Of a stretch of DNA of 64,000 bases, positions 23,290-35,304 are shown in pieces. Source of the DNA: Megamerina dolium (Eukaryota; Arthropoda; Insecta; Diptera; Megamerinidae); contig OY978525.1 of assembly GCA_963854835.1 (NCBI GenBank), positions 4,917,501-4,981,500 on the forward strand, read 5' to 3'. The notes beneath the pieces were generated by a model, which was not told the DNA's origin, searched no databases, and saw only the letters and a list, made by a program, of their open reading frames with translations. Position 1 is the first letter of the stretch. The number at the start of each line of letters is the position of its first letter. A program made the translations under genes and the position numbers.

Positions 23290-24110
23290 GTACATAAAGG
23301 GTCATTCATTAATCGCTGAGGAAAGCTAAATTTCAGTAATACAGAAGCTATCGAAACCACTACTATATGTGTGGGTAGGTGTGGTTTTTATTCGATTGCG
23401 CCTATTTTCTAATATAAGGATTTTATGATCAGACTAGCTTTCTTGACCAAGTTTGTGTATGATAGCTTGATTTTTTCGCTCGCAAAGTGCAAAATCTCAC
23501 ATTCGACAGCATACTTTGTATGGGAGGTAGGAGTGGTTTTCATCCGATTCAGCTCATTTTTAAACTTGTGTATTTATTGGCAAATATAATCGTATGTGCC
23601 GATTTTCAGTATAATAGCTTTATTTTTGCACGGATAAAATGTGAAGAAACTCATTTAAGAACATAATTTTGTATGGGAGGTAGGAGTGGTTTTCATCCGA
23701 ATCAGCTCACATTTAATCTTGTACATTCGTTATCAAATATAATTGTGTGTGCCGATGTTCAGCATGATAGCTTTATTTTTGCGCGAATAAAATGTGAAGA
23801 AAGTCTTTTAAGAACATACTTTTGTATGAGAGGTAGGAGTGGTTTTCATTGGATTACGTCTATTTTCTAATATGTCTGTTTTATGATCAGATTAGCTTTA
23901 TGTACCAAGTTTGTGTATTATAGCTTGATTTTTTCGAGCACAAAATGCAAAATCTCATATTCGACAACATACCTTTATATGGGAGGCAAGAGTAGTTCTC
24001 ATCCGATTCTCTCCATTTTTAAACTTCTTTACTTATTGGTAAAAATAATCCTACGTAGCGAATTTCAGCTTAATCGCTCTATGATTAAGGCAGATAGCGT
24101 AGAAATATAT
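23290..24110 (+). repeat. Sat155 satellite array, forward orientation
   Basis: The core segment ('ACTTTGTATGGGAGGTAGGA' in the best copy) is phased at 23363, 23514, 23666, 23819 and 23972; intervals are 151, 152, 153 and 153 bp. Each is followed by 'GTGGTTTTCATCCGATT' and later by 'AGCTTTATTTTTGCGCG' or 'AGCTTGATTTTTTCG'. Alternate units resemble each other more closely (23514 with 23972; 23666 with 23819), hinting at short higher-order structure. The last unit decays at about 24110. Confidence 0.85.
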
Positions 24111-25707
24111 AGGTCGGTGAATATCGCTAGATCGATTCTGATTAATAGTATAACAATATACATTTCTATGGCTATGATCTCTTCTTATGAGTGCTACAAA
24201 TGGAAGAACGAATTTTTTTATAGAAATTGAGCTGAGGAATTCTATATTGTGTGATTATTTTGAAGAAGTCGGACTAAGATCTGATCAAGATTGTTGGTTG
24301 TTTCCCATAATTCTGCGATTTAAAGGCGAACCAAAGAAAGGATCCTAACAGCGATAAATTGCAGAGTCTTGGCTGCTATTTCGCAGTGTCTTCTTTTAAT
24401 TTCCCCATTACAACTGCAACTAGATTTTGACATCTCACAGAACATTTGGGCCATTTTCTTTGCTTTCGGCTCGCAGGCGCCGATTGGAACTCAGTCCTTT
24501 TAGTATTTGGTGGAACGACCAAGCTAAGAACGAGCTAAGATATTTTTTTTTTGTCGCCGCACATGAGTGAGCGTGGAATACAATATCTTGTTGATTGTCA
24601 TGCTCAGAGCAGCAATATTCACGATTGACCAAGCGTTTCTGAGTCGAATAGGCATTTTTTTGTGCAGAACTTTTCAGAATCTCTTCAAATTTTAGGGTAA
24701 TTCTTAGAAATGTTTGACTTCAATATACAGTGCTTCGATTAGTGAAAAAAAAACTCTCCAATTTCGATGAAGGTGTTGTCATTTTATAGAGAAGAGTCAA
24801 CTTAAAAAATTTTCCCAAAAATTTGAAACAATAACAAAAAATTGACAGTGCTGAGGTCGTTTTTAGAATAATAAATCAACTCAAGTCGAATTTCAAAAAC
24901 ACAGCTCTTGTAAGACCCTTTATATATAGCCATTGGAAGCAACTTGTGCGGCATTGAGCATTAACTGAGCAACAAATTGCTGTTCAAGTTTGGGTCATGC
25001 TGCATTGATTGTTCTACACTATTTGGCACTTTAGCATGTTAATGAATGCTATCGTGTCGTTAACAGTTGAGACGGTAAGCAAGAGCATATTTTGTTATCT
25101 ACAATATTATAATTTTTTTTTATTATTGTTGGTAAATGCATTTTTAATAAATACTTTATTTCTATGAAAATCGATAGATCGATTTGTTAAAATTAGAAAT
25201 TTATTTATTTTTTCTTCAATCCGCCACCTCTTTGTCTCCTTGACTCATTACAAATTAGGCCAGACCTATCCCAATACAGTTGTACATAGGCAACCGCAAT
25301 TTTTGTGGTTCAAATGGCTAACCGGTTTTTGTTTAATTTCTCATAAGTACTTATAACGAGACTTATACACACCATCAGTGTAAAAGTTTATCAGCTTCTT
25401 TATAAACTTCCTTTTTTTTTGATTTTATGACATCTGTTTTTTTTTTTATATAAAAATAAACTTGTTTTATTCTCATTCTCAATCTGTATTATTTCATTTC
25501 GCTCACAAACTATTTGCTCTCCCAACAAAGTGTTAACTATTTGGTTTCTCAAAAATTTCCCCATACAAATTACATTCATTATAATGAAAAATTTACATAT
25601 TCTTTCGTTAAATTCTGTTTTTTTGCTTTGCCCCTTTTTTTTCTTGACTCCATCTTTCCGTGTTCCTGTATTTCTTTTTCTCTCTCGAATCTCTCCAATT
25701 TGCTTTG

Positions 25708-25745
<38 letters not shown>

Positions 25746-26430
25746 GTTCTCTATACTTTTCTTTAATGACGTCACTATTATTTCATTTCAATCACATCTT
25801 TAGGAGCGCTCTCTTCATCAACATTATTCTTCGATGAGTAAAATTTTCACTGAGAAATTTTTGTCTTGTGACATTATGATTGTATTATTTTGATTAGTTT
25901 CACTAAGAATGTTTACCAATATGCAGCGTTGTAACGCATAAATTATTTATCACTTATTACGTATTCACCTACCTCCATACATAATATTCCTTTGCTATAA
26001 AAAGTGTGTGTGGCACTTGAAAAATGTTTGAAATATCTTTTATTTGATATAATTCAGTTTTTTTTGGAAGCAAGTTTTCTAAAATCTTTACACTAAATAT
26101 ATTTCTAGTTAAAAAATATGAGACTAACTGCTCTCACTTTTGGTGCCCTTGTGTTAATAAATTTTTATTAAAAGTCCGAAAACCAAAAAGTCCAAAAAAA
26201 TTCTTACAAAAATATATTTCTACATTGAAATTTTATATTAATAAGTCTTGCAAATAAGGCTGACTGATTCTTTTGGGTTCAGTTGCTTTAATACAATTTG
26301 ATTAAAAGTCCAAAAATTAAAAATTTCAGTGAACTGTGGCCAAGAGATCTATTTTTCTCAAATACAAAATTTCCAATTCTAATTTTGGAATTGGAAAGAT
26401 TCTGCATAGCTTTGATGCTTCCATTTCACT
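24111..26430. other. Unique AT-rich DNA, (CT)n tract at 25713-25743
   Basis: No transposon or gene motif recognised. A long (CT)n run lies at about 25713-25743. The plus-strand frames over it are translations of the repeat and of pyrimidine-rich DNA. Confidence 0.4.
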
Positions 26431-26439
26431 GTCCCGGAG

Positions 26440-26990
26440 CCTAGTATATGAATAAAATACCATATTTACTTCGAGTACCAGTCAGTGCTAGACATAGTCC
26501 TATAATATGTTCTACGATGCCTTCTTCCAACCCGTTCAGGGGCTGTCCCTGAACGGGTTGGAAGCACCTGCCTTTTAGGCCTAATCGCACGACGCACAAA
26601 GCGTAAGTCTCAATTTGAAGCGTCGATAAGCGCCGTGTGGAAAATCAGAAGCCAATCTCATGGTTCCTATGGTACCAATTGGGACACGTTGAATGAATAT
26701 TCTACCCTCCTTGGTGAGAATCGAGTCCTAACTAAAACCTCTTCTGATCTAAGGGTTGAAATGCAACCCGATTGAAATGCAACTCCACATCGAGTACCCC
26801 ACACCTCGAAAACCACGAAAACATCCGCGAAGGGTTGTCCCCAACGAACAGTTTGAATGGATTCCAACCTGTTAACTCGTGGTCCCAAAATTAAAGTCTT
26901 TTGGTAAGACCGCTTAGCCGAAGCTACTACCAGTTTCAGCTCCATTCGGCTCCTGACTGGTGATCGGGGATCTTGGGTAAAAATACAAAA
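26440..26990. other. GC-richer unclassified segment with a perfect hairpin
   Basis: The composition is clearly less AT-rich than the surroundings. It includes a minus-strand open frame (26667-26945) with no stop for 92 codons and no domain I recognise, and a perfect 18-bp inverted repeat at 26524-26564. Contrast with the flanks suggests a transposon remnant or inserted unit, but no terminal repeats were found. Confidence 0.35.
26524..26564. repeat. Perfect 18-bp inverted repeat, 5-nt loop
   Basis: The left arm 'CTTCCAACCCGTTCAGGG' (26524-26541) and right arm 'CCCTGAACGGGTTGGAAG' (26547-26564) are exact reverse complements around 'GCTGT'. The stem is GC-rich for this window and would fold stably in RNA or single-stranded DNA. 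There is no T-run after it. Confidence 0.9.
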
Positions 26991-27292
26991 TACAAAATAA
27001 ACTTAGTTATAAATTTGGGTTTTTATTCATAACACATATGTTCTTATATTAACCGCCATATAATGGTTTAGCGGGCATGGTCAACTAAAGAGAAAGGAAG
27101 AAAAATAGTTTTCATAAGAAAGTGCCACTTCATGAGTGCAGCAAGAAATCTCAAAGAATTAATACTTCTATCGCAGTGCTTTGTTGAATCTGAAGAATTT
27201 CAACTTCGCCATCCGCTGCTGAGTTTTTTTTTTCCAAAAAGAATTTTTCTATCCAACTACTACCTTAAGTTAGATAGAATTACATATAATAC

Positions 27293-28010
27293 CACCTTGA
27301 TCAAAAAGTTCCCGGAATAAATATCGTTTGGCGCTCCCAACGTTTCAATTTGAGTTCTGTTTTTTTTTTTTTTTGTTAAGTTGGTACATCTGTTGTTGAT
27401 ATTCCCTCTAATTCTTAGCGCCATAGCTTGATATTTGCAAAAGTTACGTAGTCAAGGGTGCATCTATATCTGTGTGTGTTGTCTATTTTTCCTTTACTTC
27501 CTGGAACAGAAAGAAGTCACAGGGAGCCAATCCAAGTGAATTCTGTGGCTGTTGGATGGTATTTGTTGCATTTTTCGTCAAAAAATTACGAATAATGATG
27601 GCACTGTGAGACAGTGCGTTATCATCGTGCAAAATCCACGAGTTTTCTGCCAACAATTCTGGTCTCTTTCGGCGAATTGCTTCACGCAAACGTCGCATAA
27701 CGTCCCAATAATACTCTTTGTTTACTGTCTGACCTTCTGGCAAAAATGCATGATCCACTATACCGTTGTACTCCATGAAAACCGTGAGCTTTGCCTTTTT
27801 TTTTTATTGAAAACGACGTGGTTTTCTAGGTCTCGGCTCATTTGGTGAACGCCATTCACTTGCCTGATGTCTGGATTGCATGTCGTACTCATAAACCCAC
27901 GTCTCGTCTCCAGTAATGATCCTTTTGATGAATGTGGGATCGGATTCAGTCACGCAAATCATGTCTTTTGCGACGTCAACACAGTCTCTTTTTTGCATGA
28001 AATTGATTGA
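27293..28010 (-). pseudogene. mariner transposase remnant with one recognisable terminus
   Basis: Minus-strand frames at 27804-27998 and 27483-27776 give 'DPTFIKRIITGDETWVYEYD' then 'QASEWRSPNEPRPRKPRR', and after a frameshift in an A-run (about 27800) 'VDHAFLPEGQTVNKEYYWDV', 'LHDDNALSH' and 'LAPCDFFLF'. The three Asp positions of the DD34D triad are present (TGDETW; DDNA; APCD, with 34 residues between the last two). The N-terminal DNA-binding half is missing. Downstream of the coding part, 'CCTTGATCAAAAAGTTCCCG' (27294-27313) resembles a mariner terminal repeat; I see no matching 5' terminus. Inactive. Confidence 0.85.
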
Positions 28011-29789
28011 AAATTGTAAAAAATCGCCAACGATAGAATTTTAATACAAAAGAGACACAAAAAAAAATTGCATTTTTAATTATCATTAAGGAATTGAAAA
28101 TTCCACAAACAACAAAAATTTATCCTACCAAAATGCCAAAATGTTCTCTAAGAAAGGTCACAAAACCGACGACCCAACAGTTCTGTGATTCTAAATTGGT
28201 ATAAGATTTTTTATATAGCATATTCAATTATCTAAATCCATTTATCATATATTAACCTAAATATATTTCAATTTAATTGAATCATTTTCATTAATAATGA
28301 TTGAAAACTAAAGGTTCATAATAAAAGCATTTGACATGTGATTTCCATTTAATTTAATCTTTCGTTACATAGAAGAGCCTATGATTATGATGGTTCTAAT
28401 GATGAAATTGATGATGATGATGAAGATGATGATAATGACGATGATGTTGTTTAAAATGAAATCATTCACAAAATTCAATCAATGCAATGATTTTCAATAA
28501 TTTCATATTCAACATAATATTGTAGTACCGTAAAATCAGCCACACAATATATTCACAATCTAATATTCAAACTACTCAAATCATTGATGAAAGAAAATGT
28601 TATGCTTTTCTAATTAATAATTATATTGTTTTGTAAAATACGCGCAATATTTCATAGAAATATATAACGTGAGGAGAGCGAGAGAGAGTGAGAGAGTGTG
28701 GGACAAAGTGATTGAAGGATGCATGTCTATGATTGTCTTAACACTGTCAAGTCACGTCGAAAACGTTGTTTGACATTCAAAACATAGTTAAAATGATCTA
28801 AAATGCTTATAAGCTTGAAAACAATATGCTGCGATATTATGAGAGTAGAATTTGACTGCTACTACTATCACTACTAAATGTATGTACTTGGAGAAGTATG
28901 AGTTTGTATGTAAATGTATTGTTTGTGGGGGGGGGGGAAATTAATAGTTTATTTGACATTCAATGAAGAGGAAGCTCTAAAATATTGAAGGCACACACTT
29001 ACCACTGCTGTTAGTTTGATGTATTTTATTATGAATTACTAATTTCTCGCCATCATCATCATGAGATGATGATGATGATCATTATCATGATTATTGAAAT
29101 AAATGCAATTATGCGCTTGTGTCTTTTCATGCTTTCATGCCTTTCTCATTACTTACCTACCTACCTAACAATAATATAGAGTCCCAACTATGGCAGGCAA
29201 CATTATTCAATATCGACAACATCATCATCAACAGCAGCAGCAGGAGCAACAACAGCGTCAGTCATCGTCTTTTGTTATAGAATTTGGCACGATAAAGCTA
29301 TTGTAAAGAACAAAAATTAATTTTCATCACAAACGTAGTACGATAAAGATGTAAACTTCTATTAGAGTATACACATGTTTATATACATGTATAGAGAGAG
29401 AGGAACATGACTACATGTATATGAGTATAAGCACCTACACCATACCTCACTAGTGGTGTAAGTAAGAAGTAAGAATTGTTTGAAAAGGATGTCAAACTAT
29501 TATGAGCAGTATAATTTGCATTTTATTATGTGCATACATGTGTGTGTGTGTGTGTGTGTTGAGAGTATATAAATATATGTGTATGTAATGGCAATAGAGT
29601 GACGTTGTACATTTTCATATTTGGATATTTCATTTAAATTTAATTTATTGGAAAATTAATTAGAGTACGATATGGCCATAATCGTGGATGAGCAAAATAC
29701 GATTAATTACTCATACTAAAGTATAAAATGGAATTGTTCAATAGTAAATTTATACAAGCTCTATATTAGTTGCACCAATAATTGATTAT
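28011..29789. other. Non-coding DNA with several simple repeats
   Basis: Contains GAT/GAC runs at about 28398-28446, an 11-G run near 28927-28938, a palindromic CAT/ATG cluster at about 29050-29090 and (GT)n at about 29540-29560. No gene recognised. Confidence 0.45.
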
Positions 29790-29791
29790 AA

Positions 29792-30153
29792 AATAAAAAA
29801 AAATAAATATGTGGCACTTAAAGCCCCAAAGGGCTCATTGGCCGAGCTTCTCTTCCATTAATGTTGTGCGTCTTAAATTTTGGACAGTATTAGAATGGAC
29901 CTACTTATTTTAGCCGGTTCCGAATGGCAGAACACTTGTGACATCACTTTTTCTGAGCTTTGTCACAGAGTTCTTTTTAGAAGCTTTTTCATGGCAAGTT
30001 GTTACTGTCGGAAGAATTGACAATTGCTTGCCGACAGGTGGGTACCGTTCGAAAGAAAAATCTTTTCGATATTAAATTTGTTATGCATCAGCCGGGTATT
30101 GAACCACGACCTACAGATCAGAAGGCGAACACACTAACCACTGAGCTACGGCA
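29792..30153 (-). mobile_element. tRNA-derived SINE, full-length, young-looking
   Basis: On the minus strand it starts 'TGCCGTAGCTCAGTGGTTAG' (A box TAGCTCAGTGG) with a B box 'GGTTCAATACC', then the body and the type I tail 'GCCCTTTGGGGCTTTAAGTG' plus 'CCACATATTTATT'. It is nearly identical to the 53410-53761 copy, differing at only a handful of positions, so both probably inserted recently. 'ATTGATTATA' occurs on both flanks but is offset from the 5' end by about 15 nt, so the target duplication is equivocal. Confidence 0.9.
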
Positions 30154-30189
30154 GTAGTTATTTATTGATTGATTATAATAATTGATTAT

Positions 30190-30629
30190 TTTGCAAAAAA
30201 AAAACAAAAAAACTTAAAAAAAATTTTTCCTAAACTATTCTTGTAATGGAAAATTCTCTTAGAAAGCTACAAATAATATTAAAAAGCCTCTTGTTAAATA
30301 ATTGTTTTATACAGCTTTTTTAATGTAATCCAAATTGTTCTTCAGAAACATGTTTATTGCAAAACGCTGGATTAAGAGCGGATCTTTTCACGAATCAATC
30401 ACCATGGGAAAATAATACAGCCACATAAAAAATAGTACATGTCGAGCATACGAATTAAACATTTCTCTACATATTTTGGATAACTAAATTCGCTTTCAGG
30501 TTTGTTTAGATCGTATTTCACCTTTAATCTGATAATTTCATCTTTTAAAGTACACAGAAATGCTCATAGAGACATACATAACATATAAGACTAACCCATA
30601 GTAATTTTTATTTCTTCAGAATATATTTA
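30190..30629. other. AT-rich spacer between SINE and SatAB
   Basis: No gene or repeat recognised, apart from A/T tracts near 30195-30230. Confidence 0.35.
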
Positions 30630-31490
30630 CTACCTGACTCTAATTCGAGGGGCTCCCCTGCAAAATTTACGTTTTTGTTTTTTTTTTTTTAGAAATTTTG
30701 CTTCCGACGCTACCAGAGCGCCGCTAGAGAATTCAAATATATGACTGACCCCCATTGATTTTTACTATTCAAAATTTTTTCTGAACATTCTTACTTCCTA
30801 TCTGTACTTCTTAGGGAGGCGTTCATACAAAATTAACTTAAAAGCACTTGAAAATCGACAAATATTAATATAATTGCCCAACAATCGAATCTAAGTAGGT
30901 CAAATGCATGGTCGACATCAATAAATTTCTTTCAATAACATTTCCTCCAAATATACTTACTTCAATCTCCACCCCTTGTGTGAGCTTCCTTAGAAATATT
31001 TTTAAAAGCACCTGAAAATCGACAAAACGACAATATAATTTTCCAGCAATCGCACCTCTGCTGGTAAAATATATTACCAATACCGATTAATTTCTTTGAA
31101 AAATATTTCTTTCAAAAATTTATTCCGATCTTCACCTCGTGCGGAGTCTTCTTCCCATCAAAATGAAATTAAAATCATCTGGAGACCAACAAATCGATAA
31201 CATATTTTTGCAACAATAATACCTCAGTTGGCGAAATATACGATCGATATCAATTAATTAAATTCAAAAATATTTCCCCCGAATATACTAACTCCTATTT
31301 GCACCCTTGGCAAAGGTTCCCTTACAAATGACAGTATCTGAAAATCGATAAAAGGACAACGTTGCTTTTTCCAACATTTTCCCCAAAATATATTTACCTC
31401 CTACATATCTTCATCCTTAGAGGGGATCCCATACAAAATTGATATTTCTATAAAAATGACACAGAATCGCTGTATCGTGAGAGCTTCGGA
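30630..31490 (+). repeat. SatAB satellite block 2
   Basis: Five to six ~160-bp monomers, identified by 'CTCCCCTGCAAAATTTACG' (30654), 'TTCATACAAAATTAACTTAA' (30823), repeated 'AAAAGCACCTGAAAATCGAC' (near 30840, 31004 and diverged later) and 'ATCCCATACAAAATTGATAT' (31428). Order by tail type is A, then B-type units in succession, then A, so strict alternation has been lost here. Confidence 0.7.
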
Positions 31491-33959
31491 AGGTGAAAAT
31501 AAATTGAAAATTTTGTCTCATGAATGATTTTAAATAATGGAAAATAATTTTAACGAGAATTATTCAAATAGAATTTAAAATAAAATTAAATTTTATAAGG
31601 ATATAATCGAATTTTATGATAAAAAAAATTTCTAAAAATATGAAATCAAGAGAATTAAGAAAACAAAAATAAGCAAACAATATATTTTAAATACAATATT
31701 TTACGAACATGTTTACTCAAAAATGTCTACTTTTAAAAAGGAATATCATAATTATTGAATTAAAAAAAAGTATGCCTAAAAGCATGCCTCAATTTTGAAT
31801 AGAGTAAACTTCAAAATTGAACAAATTTCATTAAGTCAAGTTTCTGAAAACGATATTCTATGGTTTAGGTCGAGAAATATTGCAAAATTTCTATCTTAAA
31901 ATTTAAACACCCACTTACTCTAGGTTTTCTTGTTTAGAACAGAAATATTTTGATTTTATGATGAACTTGCATATATGCTTGCTTCTTTGATTTCATGCAT
32001 GAATTTTTTGCAATATCAACAAATGTATGAAATGTTTGAGTAATGAGCGTACAAAATATAGAGTTAAGATTTCTACGGTCACGAAAAATGTGCCTTCTTA
32101 GTTACTATATTCCATAGCCAGAAGTATAGTTATTTTCACGTCAATAAATTTTTGTCGAGCTGAGAAAATATTGTAGTTCATGGGAACTTTTTTCAGTTTT
32201 CAGAAGAAATTTCAATGATTTGCTAAACGTTGAACACAATTTTGGTAAATTTTCTGAAGAGAAAACCCATCGAGTTGGAATTCAATCAAAGGACCTCAAC
32301 CACAGAACACTACCCAGCCAAAGTCTCTAAGCATATACGAGTTTTTGTTCATATTCAAATGAGTAAAATCATTTATAATTACTATCAAAATATCAATTTA
32401 TATAATATAGAAAGTATATTAATAATTTATGATTTTATATCCCATTTGTAATATGTTGCGTATGACCTCCAAACATACATGATGTACTATGCATGTACGA
32501 TACAAAATTCTATTAATTGTCGCAATTTGCGTAAAATTTTTAATTTCCTGCAACAAATGAGATTTTAATGAAGGTTATAAAATGCGTAAGAGTAAGCATG
32601 TATATACATATACCTTACATATTGTACATATTTCATATAATATCCCATTTGAAATAAGCACGCACTTAATTTACGGAAAGATATTAAATGAACATGAGAG
32701 ACAATTATGAACTCGTATGTATCCCAAAAAGCTGATAGGTAGTGTAATATAATTATGTTGCAAATGTATATAAATATTTTTAATTTGATTTGGTGATTTT
32801 TTTTTTGTACAGATTTTATTTCATTTACCATATAAATACTACAAGTATATTAATGAAAATATGAATATACTAAATTTGATTATTACAAAATTAATTATTA
32901 TGAGAGTAAAATTTTTTAGAGTTGAGTTCAAGATTTTGAACTTTCAACATATATTTTTCTAATATTATTTTTTTTCCCTATCAATCGGATTAATGTTGGA
33001 AATGCTCGTTTGAATGAGAAGACTTGTAAGACTTTTAAAAATTAGTATTTTATCTTTAATTTTTAAATATTCATTTCATAGATGAATTACTTGCTTTAGT
33101 AAAGCAAAATTTTTCAGAAATTTATTCAAAAGAACTCATTTCACCACTCAAGTTTTATTCCATTACGTATAATCACCACAGATTATTTGTTTAGAAACAT
33201 TTTAAGTAGAACATTTTAGAATGTTGCCAGAAAAAAATGTATATAAATATTGTACCTTACATACAAATGTTTTTCGTTGGTACTTATGTTTTCGGGATAT
33301 GATATAAGCATATTCAATTGAATTTCTTTACTTTTTTTCGTTACACTCCATTCCAAAACACTTACCTACAAATTCGTATTATATTTATCTACACTTATTC
33401 TCAATCATTTTCGTATATATATGAAATATTATGCATGTATATACAAGAATGGCAAGCAACATGTGACTCGTTTACGAATCTAAATGTCACAAAATGCCAA
33501 CACAATATGAATTTTTGTATATGTAAAATGATGTGTGAAAAGTGGATTTACAGCTTAAGCAGTTATGTAGTTGTTAAACTGTGTAATTAACATCGTACAT
33601 ATGAGTACCTTACAGTTTCAGTTACGTCTACGTATTTCGATGTGACTTTTATTAATATTAACTGAAATGAATGTAAAAAGATCGTGTATAGTATGTCTGA
33701 GTGTGTAGGTAATATTGTAATAGATTAGTTGAATTGTTTTTTTTTTTTTGCAATTATTAAATGCTTGAAAATTAAATTAAAATTTATTTAATGTTGTGTG
33801 CCGTTTTTTTCTTTTTTTTTTGATTTGTCACATGATAAATTATAAAATGTTTAACCCACTTCTATGCACGAAAATCTAGTATTTGCTATTTTGATCCTCA
33901 TTAATTATTCTGCAGCAACCAATCCATCTATCACAAAAGTTCATGTTTCAATATCAATT
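31491..33959. other. AT-rich DNA, nothing recognised
   Basis: Long unique-looking AT-rich stretch without transposon motifs. The frames at 32230-32451, 32565-32831 and 33318-33590 show no domain and have AT-driven amino-acid content. Confidence 0.45.
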
Positions 33960-34636
33960 TAATAAAATCATAAATTTTATATGGGAGCTCCCTAATATGT
34001 GCATAAGTCAAATTGAGGGAAATGTTGGGTCCGGCAAAGAAATAATAGAGTTCGGTTATACATACATTTCGCCACTCTAGAGGTAATTCCTTGGGAATTT
34101 CGGTGATTTTGGTCGATTTTTAAGGTCCATTTGCAGGGGAGTCTACCGAACGAGTAAAGATAAAAAGTTAGTACATTCAGAAAAAATGAAAAAATTGTTA
34201 TCAGGAAAAATAAATAAGGGTCTGTCATAAAGTTTATTCCTCTATGGACATCTCGGCAGCGGTGGGAGCAAAATTAAAAAAAAAAGCTATTTTGTAGGAG
34301 AACAAACGTAATGAGTGAAGCTGACGTTCAAGCATATTCAAAAGTATTGAGGAGAAAAAATTAATGAGTGTCACTCTTACATTTTACCAAACGAATATGT
34401 GTGATTGTTAACCGAATATTGGGCTACTTGTCACTTTTCGGTGGCTTTTAAGGTTATTTTGTAGGGGAGTCCCCTTAAGAAGATGCGGAGAAAGCATATT
34501 TAAGAAAGTTGTCTGCTAGTATATATGAATGGGGGCTCGTTATACACTTTATCCCTCTGAGGACACCATGGAAGCGGTGGGAGCAGAACTGAAGAAAAAA
34601 AAATAAAATTTTGCAGGAAAGTACCTCCAATAGGTA
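33960..34636 (-). repeat. SatAB satellite block 3, left part, reverse orientation
   Basis: Minus-strand monomers marked by 'TATATGGGAGCTCC' (33978), 'CATTTGCAGGGGAGTC' (34130), 'TATTTTGTAGGAGAAC' (34290), 'ATTTTGTAGGGGAGTCCCC' (34453) and 'TTTTGCAGGAAAGTACC' (34611). Pitch is about 155-160 bp. 'CGGTGGGAGCA' appears after alternate cores, the A-type tail. The array is interrupted at 34650 by a SINE. Confidence 0.7.
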
Positions 34637-35007
34637 GAGATCATGAGTAGGTTAGGTTAGGTTATGTGGACGCCCTCTCTCTGAGAGGACATACTTAGGC
34701 CAGAAATTAAATTTGGATAGCATTATAAGGGACCTACTTATATTAGCCGGTTGCGAACGGCAGAACCCTTGTGACACCACGTTATCTTAGTTTTTGTCAC
34801 AGAGCTATTTTAAGAAGCATTTTTGGCAAATTGTTACAGCCAGAAAAATTGCCAATTCTTGCCGGCAGATAGGTACCGTTAGAAAGCAAAATATTTTCGA
34901 TATCAAATTTTGTTATGCTTCAGCCGGGGATTGAATCCACGACCTATAGATCAGAAGGACAACGCACTACACACTACTGAGCTGCGGTACCCACGAGATC
35001 ATGAGTA
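34637..35007 (-). mobile_element. tRNA-derived SINE, type II tail, with perfect 13-bp TSD
   Basis: The SINE body is 34650-34994, flanked by the direct repeat 'GAGATCATGAGTA' at 34637-34649 and 34995-35007. The minus-strand head contains 'GCTCAGTAGTGTGTAGTG' (altered A box) and a B-box-like 'GGATTCAATCC'. The 3' end differs from type I copies: instead of 'GGGGCTTATAAGTGCC' it has 'CTCTCAGAGAGAGGGCG' and ends in 'TAACCTAACCTAACCTA'. It is inserted in SatAB, which continues on both sides. Confidence 0.9.
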
Positions 35008-35300
35008 AGTATGTTAAAAAAATAGTTGAGAAGGAAAAATTAATGTTAGTCGATTACACATTTTGCCAACCTTGTTGCGATACCCGAGCATTTGTAAATT
35101 TTCGGATGCTTTTAATGTAATTATGTTAGGGAGCTCCTAACGGGCGTAAAGATAGGAAATAATAAGGTTCAGAAATTATAATGACTGATTAGTAAAAAAT
35201 AATTGTGGTCGGTCATATATTTTACACGGCAACGGTCACTCTCTAGGCGTAAATTTTTCGGGGGAGGTCATCTAAGTGAAAAAATATCAGAGTGAAGAAA
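35008..35300 (-). repeat. SatAB satellite block 3, right part
   Basis: Continuation of the array after the SINE: 'TTAGGGAGCTCC' (35128), 'GCGTAAAGATAGGAAATAA' and 'GTGGTCGGTCATATATTTTA' are the reverse complement of the SatAB 'TATCTTTA' and 'TATGACCGACC' segments. It is abutted at 35305 by a mariner remnant. Confidence 0.65.
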
Positions 35301-35304
35301 TTAA

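Noticed and set aside
26667..26945. Host gene exon of 92 codons
   Set aside because: No recognisable domain and no splice sites I can defend. It lies in an unclassified island and could equally be a transposon scrap.
34643..34660. Telomeric (TTAGG)n tract
   Set aside because: Only about three units, at the 3' tail of a SINE, and flies are known to lack TTAGG telomeres. Treated as the SINE tail.
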